Below, piece by piece: positions 22,165 to 33,631 of a stretch of 64,000 bases of DNA. The stretch lies in the NCBI GenBank assembly GCA_951217055.1, contig OX578285.1, positions 48,548,024 to 48,612,023 on the forward strand. The letters run 5' to 3'. The position numbers were made by a program, and so were the translations under genes. Every line of letters begins with the position of its first letter. The first letter of the stretch is position 1. The notes beneath the pieces were generated by a model, which had not been told where the DNA came from, did no database searches, and saw only the letters and a program-made list of their open reading frames with translations. Source of the DNA: Gerris lacustris (lineage: Eukaryota; Arthropoda; Insecta; Hemiptera; Gerridae).

Positions 22165-22199
<35 letters not shown>
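22165..22199. repeat. 35-base T run
   Basis: Single-base tract, possibly the poly(A) tail of a minus-strand retro-insertion ending here (no recognisable body on its right to 22330). Confidence 0.9.
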
Positions 22200-22202
<3 letters not shown>

Positions 22203-22905
22203 ATGATAAAGACACCCACAAACCGGAATTTAATATCTCAATTATAACCGGAGATATAAGGCCGTTTCGGAACTTTTGGATCACCCTGTATAAATGATAG
22301 TATAAAAGTATTGTATTGAGGAATATCAAGATACACACATAGTGAACGTACATATAGTGAACGTTTTAGTTGACGGAGAGAGAACGTGGCAAGTTGAAAC
22401 TGCGTTACATTCGACATGCCTCCTTACTGCCACGTATCTCCCACCGATGTCACTCAAGATAAAGCAAGATAAGAGATAAATAGAGTCGCGCTTAAGCTTT
22501 TACTTTTGCGGCCAGTAAACAATATTGAAGTAAATAATTACAACCAATACATTTTACAATGTAAAACCAATTTCTTTGTGTAATATCTGTTACATTATCC
22601 TAAATAAGTGAATAAATAAATAACTGATTTAAAGGAAATTAATTTAGGAAGATGAATTATTGACAGAAAGTGAATTTGACAAGGATACAAAAAGTACTAA
22701 AGGGCATGCAGAGGACAATTCTTTAATATGCAACAAAACTTAATTTAATAATTAAGAAAAACTTCTTGTCTCCTGAATTTAGAACACACGACACAGCTGT
22801 TTAAGCACTTAGTAAAGAGAAGGACTTGTGCTTTACGATGTACTCGTAGACATAGGGTTTCTAAACCAAATTTATCACACATACACTCTTAACTGCAATT
22901 CCAGA

Positions 22906-23110
22906 GACGATAGAAGTATCTTAAGTAGCAAAACCATAGACGAAACGACGGTAGAAGTATCAAGTAGCAAAACCATAGACGAAACGACGATAGAAGTATC
23001 TTAAGTAGCAAAACCATAGACGAAACGACGGTAGAAGTATCTAGTAGCAAAACCAGACGAAACGACGGTAGAAGTATCTTAAGTAGCAAAACCAATCGAA
23101 TCGACGGTAG
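22906..23110 (+). repeat. 41-bp satellite, about five units
   Basis: Unit GACGATAGAAGTATCTTAAG-TAGCAAAACCATAGACGAAAC, with deletions of 2 to 6 bases in some units. Leads into family A copy 3 after 190 bp. Minus frames here (WFCYL..) are shadows. Confidence 0.85.
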
Positions 23111-23296
23111 ATAGCTTCAAAACGATCAGACTTTATTGCACCTAGATTATTGCATATAGGTTCTGGAATTTCATTTAGTTTTCGATTCTTAAATATGACA
23201 ACTAACGTAAGTAGAAGAGCGAGCTAATCTATTTACGTCGAAATAATATGAAAAATATAAGTTTGTAACGTTCTACCATAAATAATGTAAAAGACG

Positions 23297-23873
23297 TTTA
23301 TCTGCGATTGATACTAAATATAAACTTTGTATCTCTGTTTAGATGCGTAGAAAGTGATTCTTTACGTACTTGTATTCATTGCGAATGCGCGTGTCATAGT
23401 TCTGAAGAATTCCTCTTTTTTACCACCCAAGGGCGGTAAAGAAGAGGAATTCTTCAGCTTTACGCACGATTAGTGAGTTTGTTTACATTTAACAAAATAA
23501 ATTTGCTGTTCTCTTATTAAAGTAACTGTTTCTATCGAGTTTTTAGTGAAAAACAATGAGTGAATCAAGTGACTTTGGCGAAAATGTGGAGAATAATACT
23601 CTCCAGAAATAATTAATTTGGCAAAAAATACAACTCAAGAATAAATGCCATCTTTTTCAAGAAAGAGATACGAACTTACATACATCAAGTTCATTTTTTT
23701 CTGTATTTATTATTTAAATCTAACAATCGTAGATAAAGTACGGTACGCAACTCGTGCGAAAACGGCATTTTGCATTGCTCGTGTGGTTTTACTACCCTCG
23801 CTGTCGCTCGGGTGCAAACTCCACACTCGCATGCAAAATGCTACTTTCCGCACTCGACGCGTAATGTACTATT
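23297..23873 (+). mobile_element. Family A copy 3
   Basis: From TTTATCTGCGATTG at 23297 to GCGTAATGTACTATT at 23873. The hairpin at 23402-23462 is near perfect (GAAGAATTCCTCTTTTTTAC and mirror). The frame starting ATG 23556 is broken by a 1-base deletion, then reads MPSFSRKRYELTYIKF. The inverted repeat before the terminal palindrome is CAATCGTAGATAAA at about 23725-23738. Confidence 0.75.
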
Positions 23874-23989
23874 ATCATTTATATAATCGAGTAGTGTCGC
23901 ACCTAGAAATGATTTATTATTGCAAAGCTAAGGCAACCACATATATCCCGATAAAAATAAATGTTTGTTTTGATTTGTTGGTCTTAAAG

Positions 23990-24810
23990 TAGATATAATA
24001 ACAATAACATTTCTATATACATAGATATAACTAGGCATCGCGTGGCTCTATCATTGAAGCGAGCGTATTGCAATAAAATACTGAATATTGAAATTTGTTA
24101 ATCATGATGAATGTCATAGTTGAAGATAAGTGGAAGAGGGTAGTAAGGTGTAGAGGGGGGGTACTCGGTACAAAGCTTTACTTCATAACAAACCTACACA
24201 CAAAACGACTATAAGAATCTTAACCACCCGGAATAGCTTTTAAACTAATATTATAAATGTATCACTTCATTACTCAAATACTACTCCATGTATCAATTTG
24301 AAATTTTACATACTTGTTTCAATTGTACTTTAGACGATGTACATGAAGTTTTATTAAGATCGTTACGTTAGAACGTAAGATATCGGTAAAAAGGTTGTTT
24401 TCTCTATTTTAAACGTTTAGGTCCGCTTTAATAGTTTTAGCGATCTTTATTAAATCATAGCAGTGTCGTTGTTGGTTTTACTGAAAAATGTTATTTGTAA
24501 AAAATGTTCGTCTCATCGAGTAGGTGATGATAGAATTTTTTCCCGTCCTGAAATTCCAATTTTAAATTTGAAGCTCACGTTTACGCGAGCATTGCGCGCG
24601 AACTCTTGGACGGATCACGCTGTCCAACGAACTTAGCCTGAGTATTAGTAAGAAGATCATGTGTACCAAATTTCAACTAAATCGGTCAACTTTTACTCAA
24701 GTTATCGTCACACGCGTAAACGTTACTGACAGACAGACAGACAGACTGACAGACAGACAGACAGACAGACAAGATGCATATTTCGTTGAATGTAAGAAGC
24801 TCGCTTACGC
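23990..24810 (-). mobile_element. Family B variant, minus, with GACA microsatellite
   Basis: Read on the minus strand it carries the TAAACGTTTAGG/GGACC block (24408-24425), the cassette (24655-24680), and the internal TTGAAGCGAGCG-CTTGCAATAAA block near 24050. The cassette is followed by a (GACA)n run at 24728-24770, then GCTCGCTTACGCTCGCTTC. The usual GGAACGAAGTTCC end is not seen, so it is a variant or recombinant. Confidence 0.6.
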
Positions 24811-25844
24811 TCGCTTCAATAACTCAGTTTTACTTTCTTTTCTAAATATAAAGTTAAGTTGGTTGCCACGGGCTTAATGACTCGTAACATACATATAATT
24901 TAGCTGGATATTGCGGAAATTCAGTATTACAGGTTAATTTGCCATCAGAAGTATGTTTCACAGTCGACAGACCTTATTTCACAACATTTCAAGTAATCAA
25001 TCAAAGGTCATCTTTTAGTCTATCAGTAGAATATCAAGTATATTTATGTTTCTTCTTTCGTTTTATTTTAGCAAACAAAGTAGCGTCTATTAATAAATGA
25101 AAAGAAAAGAGGAAAACATATATAAAAATAATAGTGGAATTATTTACGGTTTTAGATAAATTCTATTTTAGTTATTCTCTCTTAAAGTTTAAAAAAACAT
25201 AGAATATTGGTAAAACATTGAAATATAAATTCAATGTATTTTAACTGGTCAATCTCGAGGTATGATTGGAAATGGCAGACGTCACTCAAGTCAGTTTGAA
25301 ACCTGCAAGTAAACAATCGATTTCTAATGAATTGGACGAGATTCGAATGTTGCTAACGAAGAGGAAATAAGCGATCGACTCACTAAAGGTCTTTAGCAAG
25401 AGCGGAGAGCAAGGGGAATCTAATTAATGGGAATAATTATCTCGGCCCGTCAGTCTATCCTTGGGCCCGCTATTATTTCCTTCCATTATTGTGTTTCTTA
25501 TCTCGTGTAAGTTATTATTTTTATTTTTCAAGAAGACTTGGTCGTTTGAAGTCAATTAATTCAGCAGGTTAATACGCCGAGTGAACCTGTCTCGCGTATT
25601 CCCGCACTTGTACTTCCGACGCTAAATTTACTTGTAAACAGCTTCCACTTATATTACTTAAAAAAGGCTATTAATGAAGACTATAATAAATTTTCGGTTA
25701 ACATTTTTTTAATTAATTTTAATTCCTATTATACTTGAATATAAACAGAAATAATTTGCATTCGATCAAATCTTTTGATGTCATTTAAATAGGTCGTCTT
25801 AAACTTAAACATCTGACTTTTTTTTAAATATATTTGGGCAGGTA
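24811..25844. other. Unique sequence with a GC-richer island, possible regulatory DNA
   Basis: 25260-25660 is less AT-rich, is not seen elsewhere in the window and lacks any frame over 35 codons (one short ATG frame starts MADVTQVSLKPASKQS at 25272). It contains homeodomain-like TAATTAATGGGAATAATTA at about 25420. It may be an enhancer or a 5' exon; no proof either way. Confidence 0.25.
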
Positions 25845-25978
25845 CAAGGACACATACATGCCAAATTTCAAAGTGATCGGACTAAAGGTGTAGCCGTGAG
25901 AGCACGCGAGAGGACGGACGGACACACACACGCAGGAAAATATAAGGGTCCTTGGTTTTGCCTACGGACCCTAAAAAC
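25845..25978 (-). mobile_element. Family E left-end fragment, minus
   Basis: Ends GGTCCTTGGTTTTGCCTACGGACCCT, the inverse of the family E start, preceded by the cassette (CATGCCAAATTTCAAAGTGATCGG ... GGACGGACGGACAC). The rest of the element is missing. Confidence 0.7.
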
Positions 25979-26094
25979 TATCTATAAAATAACAAATCAC
26001 AATCTAAAAAAAATAAATAAATAGATAAATGATGAGCTGGAATACCCTAGTGTATGTATTGATTCAGACAGGTGAAAATTATACCTGTGTCTAA

Positions 26095-26358
26095 CTCAAA
26101 GCTCAAAGCCTTGACCTTGACCTCTATATTACAGGTGAATTAATTAATTCTCCCAAAACAATCGAATGCTTTAAGAACAAACATCATGTAGTTGCACTGG
26201 ATAAATTAGACCTAGTAGAACTTACTCGGACAGTGGGAGACTTGGCTAAACCTATCATCTCACAACTTTTTACGCGAGACTTAGCTTATTTTTTTGCACT
26301 AGTGTTGTTGTTGGGATTTAAATTACTTGTAGCAACTTTTATTTTTGCAGAAAAGTAG
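26095..26358 (+). CDS. Unidentified 87-codon open frame, possible 3'-terminal exon with membrane tail
   Basis: An open frame without an ATG runs from just after a TAA at 26092 to a TAG at 26356. A plausible acceptor (TATATTACAG) lies at 26125-26134, giving an exon start at 26135. The residues look like protein: a charged, amphipathic middle (including HHVVALDKLDLVEL and TRTVGDLAKPII) followed by a strongly hydrophobic segment (LAYFFALVLLLGFKLLVATF) and a short AEK end, as in a tail-anchored membrane protein. I do not recognise the family. It could be the last exon of a host gene or a remnant from a mobile element. No copy of it was seen elsewhere in the window. Confidence 0.35.
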   Translation, partial: LKAQSLDLDLYITGELINSPKTIECFKNKHHVVALDKLDLVELTRTVGDLAKPIISQLFTRDLAYFFALVLLLGFKLLVATFIFAEK

Positions 26359-27354
26359 GAGTGGTTGCCTTTTAATCTTGAATGCGCAATAGATTTCATG
26401 TGTATCCAGCTAAACCTTCGTACACAGTACATTCTATGCCTGTCCACTAGTTTCTGTTACCAAAAATTTTTCCCCTAGTATCCAAAGAGTACAAAGTTAT
26501 GTAAATCAAATTATTTGAACAACAAAAAATTAATTCTATAAACTTAAAAGATTTATAAATCTTGTTTTGTTCTAAAATTGTTTCAATTATAACTAGTCCA
26601 GAAGATAGCGTGCAAAAAAGTGTCTGGCAAACATATTATTATGTACTAGTAATAGTAATATATCTGTTTTTTTAATTTGTCTATTATTTTAGGATTTCAA
26701 TGTTTTTACTTGAATCATTGGACATCTATTTTAATGAATTATTCAAGATTATCTAGAATACATCTAGTCGGGGATTATGTTATGAGAGAAGCGCACAAAC
26801 TAAATCGTATGAGAATCGCTTAGCAAATTGCTTCTCGTTATTGCAAATTTTCAGGCAATTTGAATTCATCATAGTTCTTACAAGAAAATAAGTTTTTTTT
26901 TAAAATTTTAAATGATTAATTTTTATAGATATAGATAATTCCACGAGAAATTTTGTGTTTAAGTATTTTTGAATACCTGTATCTGTATTAATTCAACAAA
27001 TAACATACATATGATATAACACATAATATAAAATTTACTGCTCGACCTTTGAACTTGCCTATCTTTTAACTAATATGACCGTTATGTTTACATTTGACAC
27101 AATGCCTTAATCTTTTTCATAGGCTCTTTAAATTTGTAAAAATAAAACATAATAAAGAAACACGAAGATTATAATTAACTTTGTTAAATAGAACTTAAAA
27201 ATAGAAAACGGTTTGAAAAAACCAATGTTAGACGTTGAAATATGTTATCTTTGAACGAATACTAACTAGAACTAGAGCGTCATTGTTCATCCGAGTAGTC
27301 ACAAGAAATTTTGAGTTGCTAAAAAGGTATTAATTTAGAATATTTTTTTTTTTT

Positions 27355-28125
27355 ACTTTTTCATATAAAGAGAAAGTATTGTGATGACGCGCAAATTAGA
27401 TGTTGACATTTTGATGGATTTACACGTTTTGAGGTGCCCTGAGTCCAAAATAGTGATTTTTTTTTTAAATGTCTGTCTGTGCTCTGGTTGTCTGTGCAGA
27501 CGCATGGAGCCTGAACTACAGGGCCGATTTTGACGAAATTTGGCCTAAATTTTCAGAAAAATCGTACCCCGAGGCGAAATCGATAAATGAATTTCAGCCC
27601 CAAATGTGGATGCGTGAAAAAAAAAAAATCTTGAAAACGGTTCCGACAAAATTTAGTCCATTTAAATACGAATCTAACGATATAAGAGGTTTTCTAATAT
27701 TTTTATCTTTGTTTATTTAAAAATCTAGTTTCCGAGGTATTGATGAAAATAAATCTGATTTTGCTGAAAATCGAAAACAAAAAGTAAACAACCTCTTGCT
27801 GAATACATTCTAAAAAAATCATATTATCTATGTATCGCGTAGGTTTATCATTGGAGCGATTTTACTGCAATAAATATTTAAAATTAAGCAAATTAAAGTT
27901 AATGATGATGAGTTTATAGTTTAAAAGGATGCTTGGAGTAGACTGTAGTGCCGGGTGGGACTCTCACTTGACTTGGAAGGTTCTATAGGAGGGTTGCTAA
28001 AGGTGGGTTCACAGTCACAGCTAACTGATGGACGCGCGTGTTCGTCTGTTTAGATAATATATATTCAAGTTTTCTGAGATCTGGGACCATGATTATATGA
28101 GAAAGTCAGTCTGAGTTGTCTCGCA
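27355..28125 (+). mobile_element. Family C copy 3, interrupted by a family B-like segment
   Basis: Left end ACTTTTTCATATAAAGAGAAAG, the right end ATATGAGAAAGT and tail GTCTGAGTTGTCTCGCAC at 28094-28115. Between about 27745 and 28090 lies sequence related to family B's right half (GCAATAAATATTTAAAATTAAGC and GCCGGGTGGGACTCTC), also seen inverted at 58800-58975. The B-box block of copies 1 and 2 is absent. Confidence 0.6.
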
Positions 28126-28801
28126 CCGACTGTTCTCCTTTACCCTCTACAGTAATTTTGTATGTAACGAGGAATATTTTACTCTGCTGTCCCTTTCTCA
28201 GATCCTACTTCTTTCATCTACTTCACTTTTAGATATATTTCCCTCATATATTCTATAAATATATAATACACAATAATATGAATTCTCATGGCATTTCTAT
28301 ATTTAAGCACATGGTACTTATGATGTAGGTATTTGCTTTTTTTCATTTCCAATTTTTTTATTTTTTATTTTAAAATTATTTTATTTTTTCAAATAATTTC
28401 TGTCAAAAATATTACAAGAATTATTTCTCTCTTGGTACCTCTAGTCCTTTTTTTATGATAATAATGTACAACCATTTATCATTGAATCTACAATCTTAAT
28501 TTTTTAATTTTTGAGTAACTGTTGATCATACTTGTAATTTTATGAAGAGCATAATGTCAATGCTTTATAAATATTGCACTTAGTAGTTACAGAAGTAAAT
28601 TTATTCTAGCCCAGGCACTACCTAGAAGTAAAGTTTCCCTTGAGACACCGGTATTACATTTTTTAAGGTGTTCCCTGAGAGGAACAACTTTTTTAAATAA
28701 ATATGTCAAATAATAAAGTAAATTATTTGTTTAGTATCTTATTCGCCATTTCAATTACATCTTTATTGCTATATCATGAGAGGAACTACTAAGCTATTAG
28801 G

Positions 28802-29004
28802 CAGTGGCATAGCTAGGGCATTGGGGGCCCCCCCGCAAGAACTATTTGGGGGTCCCTCACCTAACAAAATTGATGAGCAAAAAAAGAGAAAAAAACCTCT
28901 TGCGTTTAGACCTGGGGCCCCCGTCGTCGTTGATTTGGGGGCCCCCTGAAGGTGGGGGACCCTTCCGCAATGCGGGCCCGTGCGGGCCTATAGTTACGCC
29001 ACTG
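28802..29004. mobile_element. hAT MITE with perfect 8-bp target duplication
   Basis: CAGTGGCATAGCTAGGGC at the left and GCCTATAGTTACGCCACTG at the right are inverted ends. The 8-bp sequence CTATTAGG flanks both sides exactly (28794-28801 and 29005-29012). Interior is GC-rich with repeated GGGGGCCCCC. The target duplication length and CAGTGGC end place it in hAT. It is 590 bp upstream of the reductase exon. The 80-codon frame over it is a shadow. Confidence 0.9.
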
Positions 29005-29299
29005 CTATTAGGCAAAAGTAATCAAATAGTGAAAATCATTGACCTAGTGGCACCTCTGTGGTATCACCGCTATAAAGTTCTGACTTGAATGAAGGATATT
29101 TAATTTTTGTATTTTTTTAAGGGTCTTCTGCACCTTAAGAACTTAAGAAATAGTTTCATCTCAATTCTGAAAATGTTTGCAAAGGTCCAGTGTGGTCATT
29201 TGGGAACACAGACAAAGGGTTAAGATATAGTACTTTTTCTTACCTCAATTATTATGAGAATAAAGTTTTTATTTATTAGGACGAACTAACTGCAGTTCT

Positions 29300-29346
29300 T
29301 TAATTAACAGCTTGGTTTTCCGGTCAAATCAGCTACTAGAAGCATC

Positions 29347-29377
<31 letters not shown>

Positions 29378-29395
29378 GTGGAAGTGGAAGTCTAA
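29300..29395 (-). repeat. Penelope-terminal-like fragment with 24-base G run
   Basis: AACAGCTTGGTTTTCCGGTCAAATCAGC ... AGAAGCATCTTC then a run of 24 G. The inverse order occurs at 32870-32940 (CCTGAAGATGCTTCTGG ... TTTCACCAGAAAACCAAGC). CTGAAGATGCTTC resembles the first strand of Penelope hammerheads. Located 200 bp upstream of the reductase exon. Confidence 0.4.
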
Positions 29396-29594
29396 AGTTA
29401 TGTTGCTTTGTGCAGCCAGTTACTTTGAATGTAGGATTATTTTTACCCAAAGCTTAGCTCACTTCTAGCTCATGGATTGTAATTTTCTCTTACTTAAAGA
29501 GAATATAATCTGTTATAATCCAGAAAGCACAATCTCTAACTAAAAACCAATATTAATTTACATTTATACGGAATCTGTTGTTTTATTTTTTCAG

Positions 29595-29670
29595 ATGGCT
29601 GAAAAGGGGATGAATGTTGTACTAATTAGCAGAACCAAGAGTAAACTAAACGACGTTGCAGCGGAAATAA
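29595..29670 (+). CDS. Internal exon of HSD17B12/let-767-like 3-ketoacyl-CoA reductase
   Basis: A 76-bp exon bounded by a T-rich acceptor (TTTTTTCAG) and a consensus donor (GTGAGT). It translates to 25 residues containing KGMNVVLISRT followed by KLNDVAAEI, the beta2-alpha segment just after the nucleotide-binding loop in the very-long-chain 3-oxoacyl-CoA reductase subgroup of short-chain dehydrogenases. In that family the Arg in SRT helps bind NADP(H), and the ER-membrane enzyme does the second step of fatty-acid elongation or steroid/ecdysteroid-related reductions. The exon ends in phase 1. The preceding exon (TGxxxGIG motif) and following exons (NNVG, YxxxK) were not found by eye, so introns must be long. 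The exon lacks stops or frameshifts, and both splice sites are intact, which favours a real gene over a pseudogene. The exact paralogue is uncertain. Confidence 0.85.
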
Positions 29671-31370
29671 GTGAGTTTTATTTTATATTTTACTAGCTCA
29701 AGCACCCGACGTTGCCAAAAACATTAGAGAATAAATAAAGAAAATAAGAAACATATAACAAGGATCAGCACATTGGAAAATAAATACATTTTGAACATTA
29801 TTTTATTTACGCACGGCAGCAAAATTAAGCATTGTTGTTCTGTTTCCAATCTGCGAAATGTCATTTTTCTTGATTATTTTGTAACATGTCAAAAAAACAC
29901 GCAGCAAAAGTTCAAAGTGTCAGCAAAATAACAAACAGGCTGCAAAATTATAAGAAAATGTTACTACAAAAAGGTTATTACATCGCAGGTTATGAACTCT
30001 CCCACATTGTTTATTTTTATATATTTTAGCGTAATATTCTGCTAAATATTTATATCTTTTTTGAAAATAACTTGAATAATTATAGTAATGAAAAAAATGT
30101 ATTATCTTACAGTGATTATTTTTAAAAAATCGCTAAAAATTGAGATAAAAAAAAGCTGTTAAAAGTAGCGACACTGAATTCGTTTTGCCTTTCTTTTGTT
30201 TCCTTGATGAGTCAAATTTTTGTTTTTTTACAACTTTCATTTTTTTAAATCTTTTATATATTAAAAAGGAAATATAATAATTAGTGTAATTTTTCTGCCG
30301 TTAGTAGATAAAATATTGCATGTAACTATGCAGCAAAGGAGACATTCCTGACTCGTTTAAAGATTACCTGCTACGGTTACACCTTAGCAGGTAATTAACA
30401 TTTTCCTGCCTCGGTTTCGCCTCTGCAGTAAATTTGTTTAGACTATCCTCGCTTCGGCTTGGAACTAAAACTTAAAAACTTGTCAGCGAAATTCCATTTT
30501 TCTGCCTAGTAACATAAATAACTAATTTTGTGAGAAAATAATGTAGGTAAATGATCATAGCAGTCATATAATAATTTATCTATGAATTATATTAAAAAAG
30601 TTTTGTAATCAAACAAGTCCATGAATATAATTATATACTCAACTATGTGAGTAAGAGAATGTTAGGAGATCTCCCTGAAAAAGAGTGGAACTTGAGAGTG
30701 ATGTAGTTACTCTCATGCCATTATACTTTGTTGTTCTGACAGGCATTGGGCATTTAGGCAAGGCCACACTAGATAGTGTGTCTTTATCTAGTGTGGCCTT
30801 GATTTAGGGCATTGGAGGGCTGGGCACCCCTTCAATGAACTGACTGAACATACTAACGTGGTCTCGCTACTCGGACCCTATAAAAGCAAAAACCAAGCCA
30901 CAAATGTTTTCTTATTTTATTTTAAATACCTTAAAATTGCGAGCTTTTCTTTTATACCCATGAAATAATGTTTTAAGTTATATTTTGTTTAAGGGAATCT
31001 ATTATCATTTTACTTTTGTTTTCTAATTGCATTAACAATATTATCAATCAATGTTAGTTTTATTTATTCATAAGTAAAGAACTTTTATTTTTGATATTTT
31101 AAATAAATAAATAAAAAATAAATAATAATAATAAAATAAAAAATAAATAAAATACTGTTATATATTAAAACATAATAAGTATTAAGAAGAAAAAATTGAA
31201 CTACATGTAAGATATTATAATTAAATCAAATTATGTGCTCCAAGTTGCTATAAGCTTCAGCTTTTAAACAAATAAAATTCTTCTATACTATTTTTATTCT
31301 ATCAAATGTTACCTGTTTCAACAAACCCTGCATTAGATTGAAGCTCTCAACCTTCAAATTTATTTTTATC
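29671..31370 (+). other. Likely intron downstream of the reductase exon
   Basis: The stretch begins at the GTGAGT donor and has no recognisable coding sequence. Just inside it (29690-29730) is a fragment starting CTAGCTCAAGCACCCGAC, which looks like the end of a widespread insect repeat. The region 30340-30480 holds short GC-richer inverted blocks (CTGCTACGG and CTGCCTCGG types) of unknown origin. 31080-31160 is A/T simple sequence. Confidence 0.5.
30759..30801. repeat. Perfect 17-bp inverted repeat, solo MITE hairpin
   Basis: CAAGGCCACACTAGATA is followed after nine bases by its exact reverse complement. Flanks also mirror each other loosely (GGCATT-type words on both sides). This is what remains when a MITE loses its interior, or a very small foldback element. 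It lies in the presumed intron of the reductase gene. Confidence 0.6.
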
Positions 31371-31374
31371 TCAC

Positions 31375-31426
31375 CTTCCTTCATCAATGTTACGAAATAG
31401 TTCTGCATTAAACATTTCCTGCCCTT
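31375..31426 (-). CDS. Candidate 52-bp micro-exon
   Basis: On the minus strand a strong polypyrimidine acceptor (TTGTTTCTTTTTATAG) precedes 52 bases ending in a consensus GTGAGA donor. One frame gives GQEMFNAELFRNIDEG. The flanking frame is also open for 82 codons, so this is either a spliced micro-exon or a chance match. It lies on the strand opposite the reductase exon, so it would belong to another gene. Confidence 0.2.
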
Positions 31427-32120
31427 CTATAAAAAGAAACAACAAATTTATTTTTCGAGTAGGATTTTGTATAAAAAATTGCGTCGGAATTGGTTTTGTA
31501 CTTGTATCATTAAAACATAAAATCAGGTACAATGACGAGATTAGGTTTGTATAGGATAATTGGGGTGTAATGCCAAAGAGAAATATTTCCCGTCGATGAT
31601 GCTTAGTCACGATTCTCATTATAATTTTTTTTTATTCTCGTTTCAAAATCAGCAGAGCCAGTTCTAGGGGTGTTTAAGCTTCAATGCAACTTCCAATTAA
31701 ACGCCCCTCTTTGACAGTAAGCAAAAGCAGCGGTAGAAAGCAGATCACAAGTTAATATTTTTTTAAAAAAAAAATCATCCAACTGCATCAAAATGCTCTT
31801 AGATTTGCTTCTGCAGTTTACAGTAAAACTTTTTTATACGGTGGAAAAATATGAATTTTCAATCAGTGTAAAAGGAGGGATGAAGTTATTAACAGGCGAA
31901 TCAGGCTGAGGGTTATTATTAACAGAAAGATGATTTTCACAACCTCTTTAGGCTCTTGCCAAGGGTAAATGTATAGTGAAGCACACAAGCATCACCCATG
32001 ACATAGTCACTCATTAATAAAGATTTGAAGTGAGTTTGATTGCGGGTCATTTGTTTTATCTATTGGGCTTTCTCATTGGTCCACTTGACATATTATGTCT
32101 TTATTTAATATAGTTCCTAC

Positions 32121-32662
32121 AATAGTACATTACGCGTCTAGTGTGCAAAGTAGCATTTTGCATGCGAGTGTAGTAAAACCACACGAGCAAAGCAAAATGC
32201 AGTTTTCCCACAAGTTGCGTACCGTACTTTATGTACGATTGTGGATTTTAGTAATAAATACAGAAAAAAAATGTAATAAACTTCCTGTATGTAAGTTCGT
32301 ATTTCTCTTTTGATTAAGATGACATTAATTCATTGAATTAATTATTTCGGGAGGCGTATTATTCTCCTCATAATCGCCTATTGTTTTTCACTAAAAACTC
32401 GATATAAACAGTTACTTTAATAAAAGAAACAGCAAAAAAATAAAATAATTAGTTTTGTTAAATGCAAACAAACTCGCTAGTCGTGCGTTAAGGTGAAGAA
32501 TTCCTCTTTTTTCCGCTCTATGGTGGAAAAAAAGAGGAATTCCTCACCTTATCGCACGATTATGAAACGAGCATGCGCAATGAATACAGCTACGAAAAGA
32601 ATCACTTTCCTCGCATCTAAACAGAGATATAATGTTTGTATTTCGTATCAATCGTAGATAAA
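32121..32662 (-). mobile_element. Family A copy 4
   Basis: Minus orientation, from AATAGTACATTACGCG to CAATCGTAGATAAA. The terminal palindrome has an internal deletion (the CCCGAGCG segment is missing). The start codon of the recombinase-like frame is lost, but ENNTPPEIIN and SKEKYELTYRKF remain. The 60-bp hairpin at 32493-32552 is well kept. Confidence 0.7.
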
Positions 32663-32769
32663 ACTATTTATAGCGTTGTGACTTACTTCCTAACTGGGTT
32701 TGAGGTAGCGGCTTGACTAGAATTCAATTTATATTTTATTTATATACTGGTTACAAAAATATATAAGCT

Positions 32770-32945
32770 AAGGGGGGGGGGGTGCATCGTACTGTACTTC
32801 TTGGCATACAGTATATATTCAGTATGTCTTGCTGTTGCTTCGAGTAAACATCACGATGCACCATACTCCTGAAGATGCTTCTGGTATTTGAACCCCTTGG
32901 TGACACCGGATTTCACCAGAAAACCAAGCTAATTATTACGGGTCT
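32770..32945 (+). repeat. Inverted counterpart of the 29300-29395 repeat
   Basis: CCTGAAGATGCTTCTGGTATTTG and CACCAGAAAACCAAGCTAATT. A G run at 32773-32782 and GTGCATCGTACTG/CACGATGCACCATACT inverted pair (32782-32795 and 32850-32866) precede it. Unknown family. Confidence 0.4.
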
Positions 32946-33631
32946 ACTACCCACGTACCAAGTTACAGTTTTTTAGTCAATAGAGAAGTTTTGGAATTAT
33001 CTTTATTGATACCTTGTTAACTGCTAAATCGCCTTGTTATGAGGAGCTTAAGAAGTTTGTCTGGTTTAAACTGTAAAGTGAGGTGGTCAAATTACTCATT
33101 CAATGTTCTAGGATCTCTTGAAGTTAAATAGAGGGTGTATGGTTTATTCTAGTTTATCCTAAGTAGCATTAAAAGTTGGCAAAGCTCTCCTTTGTCTTGG
33201 TTCCCCAACCATTGGGTTAATAATTTTAAATCATGCATAGGAATTTCGGATCTTTAATTCCATTACAATATATCACTACCCTCCTCCAAACATACAGGAT
33301 TAAAACTACTCTTCTGACGCTGCGCAAACCCGTTTTATTGCTACACGCCCGACAGAAGCAAAAATTAGTAGGTTTCATTAAAAAGAAACGGTAGGTTTGA
33401 GTGTAAAGTAAATAAGAGTTAAGTTATATAATTATTTATGCCATAAATTGTGTTATGAAATTATATAAATGAAGATGAGGAAGTTAAAATGAGGAAATAC
33501 TGTATTAAAATCATTGAAAAATGACAGGGTTATCCAAAAGCTGTATTAATATATAATTAATTTATATGAATGTCGATGTATCAACTCCAAGCCAAGGCAC
33601 AAACCCATTTATGACTAATTATAAAATACTA

